Source: Pedobacter jejuensis
GTDB taxonomy: Bacteria > Bacteroidota > Bacteroidia > Sphingobacteriales > Sphingobacteriaceae
Direction: 5' to 3'
NCBI RefSeq assembly: GCF_003725795.1
Contig: NZ_RBEE01000044.1
Location: forward strand, 186,001-250,000
DNA length: 64,000 bases
Part shown: positions 9,214 to 18,109 of the stretch, one piece after another
How the letters are laid out: the number at the start of each line of letters is the position of its first letter
How positions within the stretch are numbered: the first letter of the stretch is position 1
Notes under the pieces: model-generated
The model's input: only the letters and a program-made list of their open reading frames with translations
What the model was told of the DNA's origin: nothing
Database searches by the model: none
Program-made: the position numbers and the translations under genes

Positions 9214-9948
9214 ATGATCGTTCCTGATATATTAGATGCAAGTGCAGAATTTTGGAAAAAATCATTACCACATATTTCGATAGATTGTGTGGTTTTTCGT
9301 TTTCATGCCAACAGCTTAAATGTTTTAATGCTAAAACTTAAAAGCGCAGATAACTGGATGTTGCCCGGTGGCTACGTAAATAAGAATGAAGCAATAAATG
9401 ATGCTGCAAAAAGAGTTTTATTTGAACGAAGTGGAGCAGATAAAATTTTCTTAAATGTTTTTGGCGTTTTTGGTACGCTTAACCGTTCTGAGGATTTTTT
9501 CAAAGATTATCCTGATGATTTATGGCACAAGCAACGCTTTGTAACTGTGGGTTATTATGCGCTTGTAGATCATACACAGGTAACGCCTGTTACCGATTCA
9601 TATTCTGATAAATGTGAATGGATGCCGATTGATAATTTACCAAAGACGGTGATGGACCATCAAGAAATACTAAACAAAGCACTTGCAACCCTAAGAGAGC
9701 AATTAAGCTATAAACCAATTGGCTACAATCTGCTTCCAGAAACGTTTACAATGCCCGAACTGCAAAGTTTGTATGAAACAATTTTAGGTCAGAAATTAAA
9801 TAGAGGCAACTTTTATCGTAAAATAATGCGCTATAATATTTTGGTAAAACTTGATGAGCCAAGAAAAGGTGGTGCACACAAAGCGCCAAATTTATATCGT
9901 TTTGATGAAGAAAATTACAAGAAAGCCCTAAACGATTTTAATTGGTAG
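9214..9948 (+). CDS. Nudix-domain transcriptional regulator, NrtR-like
   Basis: This 244-residue protein has an N-terminal Nudix fold (about 20-150) and a C-terminal winged-helix region (about 165-240), the layout of NrtR-type regulators. In Bacteroidota such proteins are known to control sugar utilisation genes. The Nudix box reads GYVNKNEAINDAAKRVLFERSG. Against the consensus GX5EX7REUXEEXGU, the E after R is V and the last E of the EE pair is R, so hydrolase activity is probably lost and the domain likely senses a ligand. It is divergent from the GH3 gene and its 3' end overlaps the convergent GHL10 gene by 11 bp. The ligand is unknown; a sugar or sugar nucleotide is likely. Confidence 0.85.
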   Translation: MIVPDILDASAEFWKKSLPHISIDCVVFRFHANSLNVLMLKLKSADNWMLPGGYVNKNEAINDAAKRVLFERSGADKIFLNVFGVFGTLNRSEDFFKDYPDDLWHKQRFVTVGYYALVDHTQVTPVTDSYSDKCEWMPIDNLPKTVMDHQEILNKALATLREQLSYKPIGYNLLPETFTMPELQSLYETILGQKLNRGNFYRKIMRYNILVKLDEPRKGGAHKAPNLYRFDEENYKKALNDFNW

Positions 9949-11461
9949 AACTTCTATCATCAACATTTATAATTTCTACAGCACTTTCATTACCAGTTCT
10001 ATCTATAGCCGTTACTGCAATGCTTTGCAAAGGTTGTTGAATCAATTTTGCTGCATCAGCATAGCTAACTTTAGGCACTAACAAAAACCTACTCTTATAA
10101 TTTAGAATGGTGTAAGACCACTTTCCTCCATAATTAGTGTAAACGATGTATTTGAAATCATCTCGCTTATCGGCTGGTTTCCAATCGATGTAAACATCTG
10201 TATTTCTATCTGCTAGAGTTACTTTAGGCTGTAGTGGTTTTTCATCATCCAACCAAGGCGATGCAGGAACTAAAGCTTCCGTTCTATAAGGACCTTTGAG
10301 TAAATCATTACGAAGCATTTCATTTTTGGTTAATGCAGCAATACTCCAATGTGCAACACCTGGGGATTTTGGTAACATACCACGGCTTATCATAATTTGA
10401 TTTATGATTTCATCGCTATTTTTTTCTCCACCACCAATACCGCTATTCAAACCCGGCCATAAATGCCGTTGTTTAGTGTTTTCATTTTGCCACCAACCTA
10501 ATAAAACAGGGAAACTTTGTGGTATGTTATTAACCTGCCAGTACAATTGAGGCATAAAATAATCAATCCAACCTTCGTTTAACCATAGTTTTGCATCGGC
10601 ATATAGCTTATCATATTGATCAAAACCTTTAATAGATTCAGGAAAGCCTGGCCTCCATATACCAAACGGACTGATACCAAATTTGACATACTTCTTTTCA
10701 TCTTTTATGATCTTGTAAACCCTTTGAATAAAAACATTTACCTGTTCCCGGCGCCAATCGCCACGAGCAAGCTGACCTCCATTTTTCTGGTACGCTGCGT
10801 AGCTTTCCGCATCGGGAAAATCTTCCCCGCCGTTATATTCGGCATATGGATAAAAATAATCATCGAAATGAACTCCATCGATATCGTATCGTTTTACAAT
10901 GTCTTTAACCACCTCAGCAGATAAATCTTGAGTTCCCTTTTTTGATGGATCTAGCCACCAATAGCCTTGTTTTAATTTATAAACCAATTCTGGATGTTTC
11001 TTAACAACTGAAGATTCAGAAGGTTGACCGCCAGATATATGATGTGCCCGGTAAGGATTTAACCAAACGTGCAATTCTAAGCCTCGCTCATGTGCTGCTT
11101 CAATCCAGAATTCTAACGGATCGTAATATGGTTTTGGCGCCTCGCCTTGAACTCCAGTTAAAAAATACGACCATGGTTCTAAGTTACTTTTATACAAAGC
11201 GTCAGCCTGCGGACGAACCTGAAAAATTACTGCATTAAAGTTGTTTTTCTTTAACATGTCTAATAAAGCAATTGCTTCATCCTGTTGTTGTTGAGTCGAT
11301 AAACCTGGCTTGCTTGGCCAGTTAATGTTTGCTACCGTTGCAATCCAAGCTGCCCTAAATTCGCGTTGTGGTTTTGGTAATTCCGCTAAATTTGTTTGCT
11401 GAGCATTAACATTAAACGCAACCCAAAAAAGTATAATTAAGACCGTTAATTTATTTCTCAT
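9938..11461 (-). CDS. Secreted glycosyl hydrolase-like 10 (GHL10, YngK-type) protein
   Basis: This is a family 10-like glycosyl hydrolase (DUF187/GHL10), a TIM-barrel protein probably acting on cell-wall or extracellular polysaccharide in the periplasm. From the chosen start at 11461 it has 507 residues, beginning MRNKLTVLIILFWVAFNVNAQQ, a signal peptide. The barrel opens with REFRAAWIATVANINWPSKPG, a family hallmark, and continues with NAVIFQVRPQADALY, LHVWLNPYRAHH and DGVHFDDYFYPY, the last holding likely catalytic acidic residues. A C-terminal fibronectin-like segment contains VYIDWKPADKRDDFKYIVY. The frame opens ten codons earlier, but that extension would spoil the signal peptide. Its specific substrate is unproven for most members. 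Confidence 0.9.
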   Translation of the reverse strand: MRNKLTVLIILFWVAFNVNAQQTNLAELPKPQREFRAAWIATVANINWPSKPGLSTQQQQDEAIALLDMLKKNNFNAVIFQVRPQADALYKSNLEPWSYFLTGVQGEAPKPYYDPLEFWIEAAHERGLELHVWLNPYRAHHISGGQPSESSVVKKHPELVYKLKQGYWWLDPSKKGTQDLSAEVVKDIVKRYDIDGVHFDDYFYPYAEYNGGEDFPDAESYAAYQKNGGQLARGDWRREQVNVFIQRVYKIIKDEKKYVKFGISPFGIWRPGFPESIKGFDQYDKLYADAKLWLNEGWIDYFMPQLYWQVNNIPQSFPVLLGWWQNENTKQRHLWPGLNSGIGGGEKNSDEIINQIMISRGMLPKSPGVAHWSIAALTKNEMLRNDLLKGPYRTEALVPASPWLDDEKPLQPKVTLADRNTDVYIDWKPADKRDDFKYIVYTNYGGKWSYTILNYKSRFLLVPKVSYADAAKLIQQPLQSIAVTAIDRTGNESAVEIINVDDRSSTN

Positions 11462-11547
11462 AATATTGAATGAATTATAAACATAAGCCATTTAAGCTGC
11501 AACAAAGCTAATATTTTAAAATTTTTACACACTTAGAAATAAAAAAA

Positions 11548-11569
11548 GCCGAGGTAATAAAACCCCGGC
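11548..11569 (-). terminator. Terminator downstream of the S74-like gene
   Basis: On the minus strand GGCCGGGG and CCTCGGC form a short GC-rich stem with one mismatch, followed by seven T. It lies just after the stop of the 11594-12013 gene. Confidence 0.75.
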
Positions 11570-11593
11570 CAAACCACATAATACAATAAAAAT

Positions 11594-12013
11594 CTACTTT
11601 GTATTTTTTGATTTCAAGGAATCCACCTCGGCTCGTAATTGCTCAATTTGTTGTTGCTGCTCTTTAATACTACCAACTAAAAGCGGTATTAGGCTTTCAT
11701 AATCTACTGTAGAAACGGTTGCTGTTTTAAAAGCATTTTTTCCTGAAGGATAATCTTTAGCTTGCCTTCTTACTAGAGCGGGTAGAATTTTCTGAACATC
11801 GCTAGCCACAAATCCCATTTGAGATTTATCTGATAACTTTAATTTCTCTGCCCATTTTGAGTCATAATTGAAGCTAACCGGCTGCAGTTGAGCAACAATA
11901 GAAACAGAATTATTTAGTGGTTGAATATTGGTTTGCCCAATTTCTTGTGCGCTAATTTTTAAAGATGCTGATAGTAAAAATACAGCAAAAGATAATGAAA
12001 TTGCTCGTTTCAT
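11594..12013 (-). CDS. Small secreted protein with S74-like (endosialidase chaperone) domain
   Basis: This 139-residue protein has a signal peptide (MKRAISLSFAVFLLSASLKISAQ). The rest looks like a Peptidase_S74 / intramolecular chaperone domain, known from phage tail-fibre and adhesin C-termini where it self-cleaves after trimer folding. Visible signatures are FNYDSKWAEKL, GFVASDVQKILPALV and VDYESLIPLLVGSIKEQQQQI, ending in a coiled coil of about 25 residues. In most proteins this domain is a C-terminal tail on a long fibre; here it is nearly the whole mature protein. Whether it cleaves itself cannot be judged. It is transcribed alone and followed by a good terminator. Confidence 0.75.
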   Translation of the reverse strand: MKRAISLSFAVFLLSASLKISAQEIGQTNIQPLNNSVSIVAQLQPVSFNYDSKWAEKLKLSDKSQMGFVASDVQKILPALVRRQAKDYPSGKNAFKTATVSTVDYESLIPLLVGSIKEQQQQIEQLRAEVDSLKSKNTK

Positions 12014-12094
12014 AAGTTTATATAAATTATTAAAATGTGAATAGAAATACCTATCGGGATAATTTACCGATATAGGAATGTTTTTGAATAGATG

Positions 12095-12403
12095 CTAGGA
12101 AATACGAGATGGTGGAGGTGTTAAAACCTCTGGGAAATAAGATAAAAGAGTGTTATTGGTTTGATAATCCTTTTTAACTTTTAATATTACAGGTATTTTG
12201 ATATGCTGAACAGAAAACAATTGGTTATCGAAATATTCTGATTCAATTTTCTTCTCCTCTTTCTCTGCGCTATCCTGATTAGCAATATTACATTCCGTAT
12301 TTTTAATGGAGTCAATAAAAGCAGATGCTACGCCAGTTGTTTTAAGCAGCAGCATTGCTACAAAAAAACATATTAGAACATATTTTAAAGCATCTGATTT
12401 CAT
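12095..12403 (-). CDS. Small hypothetical exported or membrane-anchored protein
   Basis: This 102-residue protein has a hydrophobic N-terminus (about residues 8-30, YVLICFFVAMLLLKTTGVAS) that could be a signal peptide or membrane anchor. It continues with a charged segment rich in Glu and Lys and a C-terminal tail ending YFPEVLTPPPSRIS. I do not recognise a domain. The tail FPEVLTPPP looks like that of small Bacteroidota proteins seen near efflux or stress genes, but no such neighbour is present here. It lies between the S74-like gene and metF on the same strand. Function unknown. Confidence 0.6.
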   Translation of the reverse strand: MKSDALKYVLICFFVAMLLLKTTGVASAFIDSIKNTECNIANQDSAEKEEKKIESEYFDNQLFSVQHIKIPVILKVKKDYQTNNTLLSYFPEVLTPPPSRIS

Positions 12404-12480
12404 TACAACAAATATAACATCAACTTCTTGTTAGCAAAAAAATATTCGTTAAAGTTGTGTCAGGTTTTTAATTGCAAAAG

Positions 12481-13434
12481 CTAAAATATAGCTTTTGCAA
12501 TTTGTTTGGTTTGTTCTGGTCGGCCCATAGTGTAAAAATGCAGTACCGGAACGCCAAAATCCATAAGTTCTTTACATTGCTTTATCATGGCTTCGGTACC
12601 GATTTCTTTCGCTTCGTTATTGTTTTTTGCATGAGATAATGCATCACATAATGGCTCAGGTAAATCGATATGGAAAATTTTTGGCAATACGTTTAATTGA
12701 GAAAGTGTACTTATTGGTTTTAAACCTGGAATAATAGGCACATTGATATCATTCTCCCTACATTTTTTTACGAAATCGAAATACTTCTGATTATCAAAAA
12801 ACATTTGCGTTACAATAAATTCGGCACCCATTTCAACCTTTTTCTTCAAGAATTTGAAGTCTGTATTTAGATTTGGTGCTTCGAAATGTTTTTCAGGATA
12901 TCCGGCAACGCCGATACAGAAATCGCTTTTGAAAGTTTCTATATCTTCATGCAGAAACTTACCTTCATTATGATTTTTTATATGTTCAATTAAATCGGTA
13001 GCATAACAATGACCGCCTTTAGTTGGCACAAAAGAATTGTCGGCGGCACGGGCATCTCCACGCAAAGCTAAAACGTTATCAATACCTAGAAACTGCAAAT
13101 CAATTAAAGCATTTTCAGTTTCTTCTTTGGTAAAACCTCCACAAATTAAATGCGGAACGGCATCGATTTTGTATTTATGAATAATTGCGGCGCAAATGGC
13201 AATGGTTCCCGGGCGTTTTCGGTAAGAAACTTTTTGCAGTAAGCCGTTTTCCTGTTCTTTATAAATGTAATCTTCTCTTAATGATGTTACATCAATAAAT
13301 GGTGGTTCAAATTCCAAAAGCGGATCAATAGCATCATATATCCATTGAATGCTTTGCCCTTTAATTGGTGGTAATAACTCGAAAGAGAATAAGGTTTTAC
13401 CCTTTGCGTTTTTTATATGGTCGGTGATTTTCAT
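12481..13434 (-). CDS. metF: Methylenetetrahydrofolate reductase
   Basis: This 317-residue flavoprotein reduces 5,10-methylene-THF to 5-methyl-THF, the methyl donor used by MetH. It begins MKITDHIKNAKGKTLFSFELLPP, where FSFELLPP is the N-terminal motif with the catalytic Glu. Later family text includes DNVLALRGDA (about 107-116), FCIGVAGYPEKH, GAEFIVTQMFFDNQKYFDFV and VPIIPGLKPI. Length is normal. It is the last gene of the metH, four-helix-bundle, metF series on the minus strand and is probably co-controlled by the SAM riboswitch upstream of metH. A hairpin with arms TTGCAAAAGCT/AGCTTTTGCAA (12472-12500) overlaps its stop codon and may mark the transcript end, although its T-run is weak. Confidence 0.95.
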   Translation of the reverse strand: MKITDHIKNAKGKTLFSFELLPPIKGQSIQWIYDAIDPLLEFEPPFIDVTSLREDYIYKEQENGLLQKVSYRKRPGTIAICAAIIHKYKIDAVPHLICGGFTKEETENALIDLQFLGIDNVLALRGDARAADNSFVPTKGGHCYATDLIEHIKNHNEGKFLHEDIETFKSDFCIGVAGYPEKHFEAPNLNTDFKFLKKKVEMGAEFIVTQMFFDNQKYFDFVKKCRENDINVPIIPGLKPISTLSQLNVLPKIFHIDLPEPLCDALSHAKNNNEAKEIGTEAMIKQCKELMDFGVPVLHFYTMGRPEQTKQIAKAIF

Positions 13435-13442
13435 TCTGTTGT

Positions 13443-13540
13443 GGGTTGCCAGTTTTTAGTTACCTGTCTGGATGCTAATTTAATCTGTTGCGGGTTACCA
13501 GTTTTTAGTTGCCTGTCTGGATGCTTTGTTACACTGTTAT
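13443..13540. repeat. Two-copy 49-bp tandem repeat upstream of metF
   Basis: The unit starts GGGTTGCCAGTTTTTAGTT at 13443 and again, with one change, at 13492. Both copies contain CCTGTCTGGATGCT. It lies in the gap between the four-helix-bundle gene and metF. Confidence 0.8.
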
Positions 13541-13576
13541 GGATTTTTGTTTCTTTATAGATGCTAGTAAAAAAAG

Positions 13577-13951
13577 TTATTTAGCAAGATTTTGATAATA
13601 TTTGATGAAGCCACTCAATAATTTTCTTGTAATTTCTACTTTCGATAGCAAAGCTTTCCCCAATGTTTCATTTATATAATTCTGGTCAGATGCGATATAA
13701 ATCTGAGTTTCCAATTCATATAAAGAACCTCTGGAAACAAAAAAGAATTGAATGCTATCTTTAGAGTGGTTTCTTCCACAGCCCTCTGCAATATTCGATG
13801 CGATGGATACGGCACATCTTCTCATTTGACTTATTAAGCCGAACATTTCTTCTTTAGGAAATAATTTTGTGGCATTATAAACTTCATTGGCTAAAACCCT
13901 CGCTTCTTTCCAAACGTCTAAATCTGTATATGCTTTCTTTTCTTTTTCCAT
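13577..13951 (-). CDS. Four-helix bundle protein (23S rRNA intervening-sequence family)
   Basis: This 124-residue protein of the four-helix-bundle/S23 family forms a homo-oligomeric helical barrel in known structures. Relatives are encoded within 23S rRNA intervening sequences or scattered in Bacteroidota genomes, and their role is unclear. Family text is present: YTDLDVWKEARVLANEVY, FPKEEMFGLISQMRRCAVSIASNIAEG and SRGSLYELETQIYIA. It starts MEKEKKAYTDLDVWK at 13951. It is inserted between metH and metF on the same strand, flanked on both sides by small tandem repeats, which suggests it arrived later as a mobile small gene. No link to methionine metabolism is known. Confidence 0.88.
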   Translation of the reverse strand: MEKEKKAYTDLDVWKEARVLANEVYNATKLFPKEEMFGLISQMRRCAVSIASNIAEGCGRNHSKDSIQFFFVSRGSLYELETQIYIASDQNYINETLGKALLSKVEITRKLLSGFIKYYQNLAK

Positions 13952-14029
13952 TATTTTAATTTCATAGCATCTAACTATGTTTTGGTCATTTATGCAGTCT
14001 TAAAAATTCAACAATCATAGGCAATAAAC

Positions 14030-14144
14030 TAATATGCATTGCTAAACTTCCGAACCGCTAACTGACAACAGAAAACCGCCAACAAACTAATACACCTTAC
14101 TAAACTTCCAAACCGGTAACTGACAACAGAAAACCGACAACAAA
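14030..14144. repeat. Two-copy 58-bp tandem repeat downstream of metH
   Basis: AACTGACAACAGAAAACCG occurs at 14060 and 14118, each copy followed by CAACAAACTAATAC. Similar AACTGACAACCGACAAC text lies at 48.98 kb, so this is a dispersed family. Confidence 0.8.
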
Positions 14145-17100
14145 CTAATACGCCAAATTCGGACTAAGCCATCTTTCCGCTTCTTCTATTGTCATTCCTT
14201 TTCTGGCTGCATAATCATCAATCTGGTCTTTTGTGATTTTTCCTAAACCAAAGTATCTTGATTCGGGATGGGCAAAATAAAACCCGCTAACTGCAGCGGT
14301 TGGATACATCGCATAACTTTCGGTTAAGCGTAAGCCAATTTGATTTTCAGCATCGAGTAAATTAAATAAAGTGCCTTTTTCAGTATGTTCCGGACAAGCG
14401 GGATAACCTGGTGCCGGACGAATACCTGCATATTCTTCCTTTATCAACTCTTGATTGCTCAAATTTTCTTCTTTGGCGTATCCCCAAAACTCTTTTCGTA
14501 CACGCTCATGCATTCGTTCGGCGAAGGCTTCTGCTAACCTATCTGCTAAAGCTTTAGCCATAATGCTATTGTAATCATCGTGATTTGCTTCAAACTCATT
14601 TACCAAATCATCAATACCAATACCTGTTGTTACTGCAAATCCACCAAAATAATCCTGAATTCCGCTTTCTTTCGGTGCAATAAAATCAGACAAAGCATAA
14701 TATGGCTGACCATCTACTTTCTCTGCCTGTTGGCGAAGGGTGTGAATGGTGATGGAAGATGGATGATGTAAAAGGGATGATCGGTCTTCAGTTCCATCTT
14801 CCATCTTACTTTTTCCATCCAAAACTTGTGAATTGGATGATGGGTTTGCAGTTCCATTTTCAATCTTACTTTTTCCATCCAAAACTTGTGAATTGGATGA
14901 TAGGTTTGCAGTTCCATTTTCCATTATACCTTTTAGATCAAGAACGATATCATCTCCAACTGCATTTGCAGGCCAAAAACCGATTACGCCTCTTGCTGTT
15001 AATAATTTTTCATCTAAAATGCGTTGCAATAAAGTTTGCGCATCGGCAAAAAGTTTTTTTGCTTCATCACCAACATTTTTATCATCAAATATTTTAGGGT
15101 AGCTTCCGCGAAGTTCCCAAGTGTGGAAAAAAGGCGTCCAATCGATGTATGGAACCAATTCTTCCAATGGATAGTTATCAAAAACACGAGTTCCTGTAAA
15201 TAGTGGAGCAGGTAGGTTTTGTTGGAAATCTATTTTAAATTTATTTGCTCTTGCTTCTTCTATGGTTTTAAAACGTTTATCAGAGCGCTTATTTAAATGT
15301 GCTTCACGGGCTTTATCGTACTCGGCTCTTATGCCTGCAACATAATCATCTTTAGTTTCAGGATTCATCAAGGTGCTGCAAACGGTTACACTTCGCGAAG
15401 CATCCAAAACATGAATTGCTGGTCCTGAATAATTTGGAGCAACTTTAACCGCAGCATGAATTCTGGATGTTGTTGCACCACCAATAATTAATGGTATGGT
15501 AAAGCCTTCGCGTTCCATTTCTTTGGCAAAATGAACCATTTCATCCAAAGAAGGGGTAATTAATCCACTTAAACCAATAATATCAGCATTAATTTCTTTG
15601 GCTTTTTTGATGATTTCCTGAGCAGGAACCATCACGCCCATATCAACAATTTCGAAGTTATTACAAGCTAAAACTACACCCACAATGTTTTTTCCAATAT
15701 CGTGTACATCGCCTTTTACAGTTGCCATTAAAACACGCCCTGCCGATGAACTTTGATTTTGGTCTGGGTTATCTAATTTTTCCTGTTCGATGAAAGGCAA
15801 TAAGTAGGCAACAGCCTTTTTCATAACCCTTGCCGATTTTACAACCTGAGGAAGGAACATTTTTCCGGCACCAAATAAATCGCCTACAATGTTCATTCCA
15901 TCCATCAACGGACCTTCGATAACTTGAATCGGACGAGCATATTTCTGTCGAGCTTCTTCAACATCATCATCCAAATACTCAACAATTCCCTTTACTAGGG
16001 AGTGAGAGAGCCTTTCCTCAACAGTTCCTTTTCTCCATTCCTCATCCCGAACAATTTCTTTGCCTTTACTTTTTATGGTATCAGCATATTCTACCAAACG
16101 TTCGGTAGCATCATCTCTTCGATTAAGCAAAACATCTTCAACCCTTTCCAAAAGCTCGGGTGGAATTTCCTGATAAACCTCCAACATACCAGCGTTTACA
16201 ATGCCCATATCTAAACCAGCCTGAATGGCATGGTACAAGAATGCAGAGTGCATGGCCTCACGTACGGTATTATTTCCTCTAAATGAGAATGATATATTTG
16301 AAACACCACCACTTACTTTTGCATAAGGAAGGTTTTCTTTTATCCACCTTGTGGCATTTATAAAATCTACAGCGTAGTTATTATGCTCTTCTAAACCGGT
16401 TGCAACCGTTAAAATATTAGGGTCGAAAATGATATCTTCTGCCGGGAAGCCAATTTCGTTTACTAAAATATCATAGCTTCTTTTGCAAATCTCTTTTCTA
16501 CGTTCGTAATTATCGGCTTGCCCTTGTTCATCAAAAGCCATAACCACAACCGCAGCACCGTATTGCATAATTTTGCGAGCGCTTTCTCTAAATTTATCTT
16601 CGCCTTCTTTAAGAGAAATTGAGTTGACAATTCCTTTCCCCTGCAAACATTTCAAGCCGTTTTCTATCACCGACCATTTAGATGAATCGACCATGATGGG
16701 CAATTTTGCAATATCCGGTTCTGAAGCAATTAGATTCAAAAATTTAGTCATTGCAGCTTCCGAATCCAACATTCCTTCATCCATGTTCACATCAATAACC
16801 TGCGCACCACCCTCAACTTGCTGTAAGGCAACTGCAAGTGCGGCTTCATAATCGCCACCCAGTATTAATTTAGAAAACTTTGGAGAACCTGTGATGTTAG
16901 TCCGTTCGCCAATATTTACAAAAATACTTTCAGGCGTAATGGTAACAGGTTCTAATCCGCTCAAGCGCATAAATGGCTCAATTTTAGGGATTTTTCTTGG
17001 TGATGTTTTTCTGGCGTTTTTGGCGATACAGTTGATGTGTTCTGGCGTTGTACCACAGCAACCACCTACAATATTTACAAAACCAGATTCAAGAAAATCA

Positions 17101-17972
17101 TCTACCAGGTGAGCAGTTTCATGCGGTTGTTCATCATAAGCACCAAACTCATTTGGCAAACCCGCATTTGGATAGGCCGATACATAACAACCCGCTTTTG
17201 CAGCCAACTCTTCGATATGAGGACGCATTTCTTTAGCACCTAAAGCACAGTTAAAACCAATGCTCAAAGGTTTGGCATGCATAACAGAATTTAAGAAAGC
17301 CTCAGCAGTTTGTCCGGATAATGTTCTTCCTGAAGCATCGGTAATGGTACCAGAAATCATAATTTCTAATTTCCGCCCGATTACTTCTTCATATTTTTTT
17401 ATGGCAACAATGGCAACCTTAGCATTTAGCGTATCGAAAATTGTTTCGATTAAAAGTACATCAGAGCCACCATCTACCAAGCCACGAACCTGTTCATAAT
17501 AAGCTGCTTCCAGTTCATCAAAATAAACCGCCCGGTAACCAGGGTCGTTTACATTTGGCGACATAGATAAGGTACGATTTGTAGGACCAATTGCTCCTGC
17601 AACAAAGCATTTCCTATCCGGATTTGCTGCCATAAATTTGGTTACAGCTTCTTTGGCAACACGGGCTCCTTCAAAACTCATTTCATACGAAAGATCTTCC
17701 ATCTGATAATCAGCCATAGAAATTCTTTGCGTATTGAAGGTATTGGTTTCGATAATATCGGCACCTGCTTGCAAATACTCCAAGTGTATTGCTTTTATAA
17801 TATCGGGGCGTGTAATGTTTAGCAAATCATTATTGCCTTTCACATCGCAGGGATGATTTTTAAATCGTTCGCCTCTAAAATCCTCTTCGGTTAAAGTATA
17901 ACGCTGAATCATGGTACCCATCGCACCATCAATCACCAAAACACGTTTTTCTAATTCTTCTCTAATGCTCAT
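14145..17972 (-). CDS. metH: Cobalamin-dependent methionine synthase
   Basis: This 1275-residue modular enzyme transfers a methyl group from methyl-THF to homocysteine through cobalamin. Modules in order are: homocysteine-binding (about 1-330, with zinc ligands in VGGCCGTTPEH near 305), pterin-binding (about 350-610), cobalamin cap (about 640-730), cobalamin domain with DVHDIGKNIVG near 755 (the His that ligates cobalt), and AdoMet reactivation domain (about 900-1275, with RPAPGYPACPEHTEK). Oddly, residues of about 1015-1078, between GDDIVLDL and TLRQQAEK, hold an extra stretch of some 50 residues made of 20-residue repeats (SSNSQVLDGKSK twice). The frame is intact. A SAM-I riboswitch lies upstream, so expression should fall when SAM is plentiful. 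Confidence 0.96.
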   Translation of the reverse strand: MSIREELEKRVLVIDGAMGTMIQRYTLTEEDFRGERFKNHPCDVKGNNDLLNITRPDIIKAIHLEYLQAGADIIETNTFNTQRISMADYQMEDLSYEMSFEGARVAKEAVTKFMAANPDRKCFVAGAIGPTNRTLSMSPNVNDPGYRAVYFDELEAAYYEQVRGLVDGGSDVLLIETIFDTLNAKVAIVAIKKYEEVIGRKLEIMISGTITDASGRTLSGQTAEAFLNSVMHAKPLSIGFNCALGAKEMRPHIEELAAKAGCYVSAYPNAGLPNEFGAYDEQPHETAHLVDDFLESGFVNIVGGCCGTTPEHINCIAKNARKTSPRKIPKIEPFMRLSGLEPVTITPESIFVNIGERTNITGSPKFSKLILGGDYEAALAVALQQVEGGAQVIDVNMDEGMLDSEAAMTKFLNLIASEPDIAKLPIMVDSSKWSVIENGLKCLQGKGIVNSISLKEGEDKFRESARKIMQYGAAVVVMAFDEQGQADNYERRKEICKRSYDILVNEIGFPAEDIIFDPNILTVATGLEEHNNYAVDFINATRWIKENLPYAKVSGGVSNISFSFRGNNTVREAMHSAFLYHAIQAGLDMGIVNAGMLEVYQEIPPELLERVEDVLLNRRDDATERLVEYADTIKSKGKEIVRDEEWRKGTVEERLSHSLVKGIVEYLDDDVEEARQKYARPIQVIEGPLMDGMNIVGDLFGAGKMFLPQVVKSARVMKKAVAYLLPFIEQEKLDNPDQNQSSSAGRVLMATVKGDVHDIGKNIVGVVLACNNFEIVDMGVMVPAQEIIKKAKEINADIIGLSGLITPSLDEMVHFAKEMEREGFTIPLIIGGATTSRIHAAVKVAPNYSGPAIHVLDASRSVTVCSTLMNPETKDDYVAGIRAEYDKAREAHLNKRSDKRFKTIEEARANKFKIDFQQNLPAPLFTGTRVFDNYPLEELVPYIDWTPFFHTWELRGSYPKIFDDKNVGDEAKKLFADAQTLLQRILDEKLLTARGVIGFWPANAVGDDIVLDLKGIMENGTANLSSNSQVLDGKSKIENGTANPSSNSQVLDGKSKMEDGTEDRSSLLHHPSSITIHTLRQQAEKVDGQPYYALSDFIAPKESGIQDYFGGFAVTTGIGIDDLVNEFEANHDDYNSIMAKALADRLAEAFAERMHERVRKEFWGYAKEENLSNQELIKEEYAGIRPAPGYPACPEHTEKGTLFNLLDAENQIGLRLTESYAMYPTAAVSGFYFAHPESRYFGLGKITKDQIDDYAARKGMTIEEAERWLSPNLAY
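14750..14931. repeat. In-frame 60-bp tandem repeat inside metH
   Basis: The unit TTTTTCCATCCAAAACTTGT followed by GAATTGGATGATGGGTTTGC recurs with a period of exactly 60 bp, two full copies plus a diverged third toward 14760. Because 60 is a multiple of three it adds 20 residues per copy without breaking metH. The GGATGATG text is shared with intergenic repeats at 300-360 and 5103-5175. Confidence 0.9.
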
Positions 17973-18056
17973 TCTGTTTTTAGATGTGAGATTGGAGATG
18001 TGAGATATGAGAATTTATAAAACATTTATTATGTCTGTAATCTCAAATCTAATTTC
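17973..18056. repeat. Inverted repeat between riboswitch and metH start
   Basis: GAGATGTGAGATATGAGAATT on the left and AATCTCAAATCTAATTTCTC on the right are roughly complementary, giving a long imperfect stem in the metH 5' leader. It may be a dispersed repeat or part of the expression platform. Confidence 0.5.
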
Positions 18057-18109
18057 TCAAATCTCTAAAATGGCTTATTAAAAAGTTGGAAAATGATTTT
18101 AATCCTAAA

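Noticed and set aside
14714..15102. Overlapping frames on both strands rich in HHPSS or FHFP text
   Set aside because: They arise from the 60-bp repeat inside metH read in other frames.
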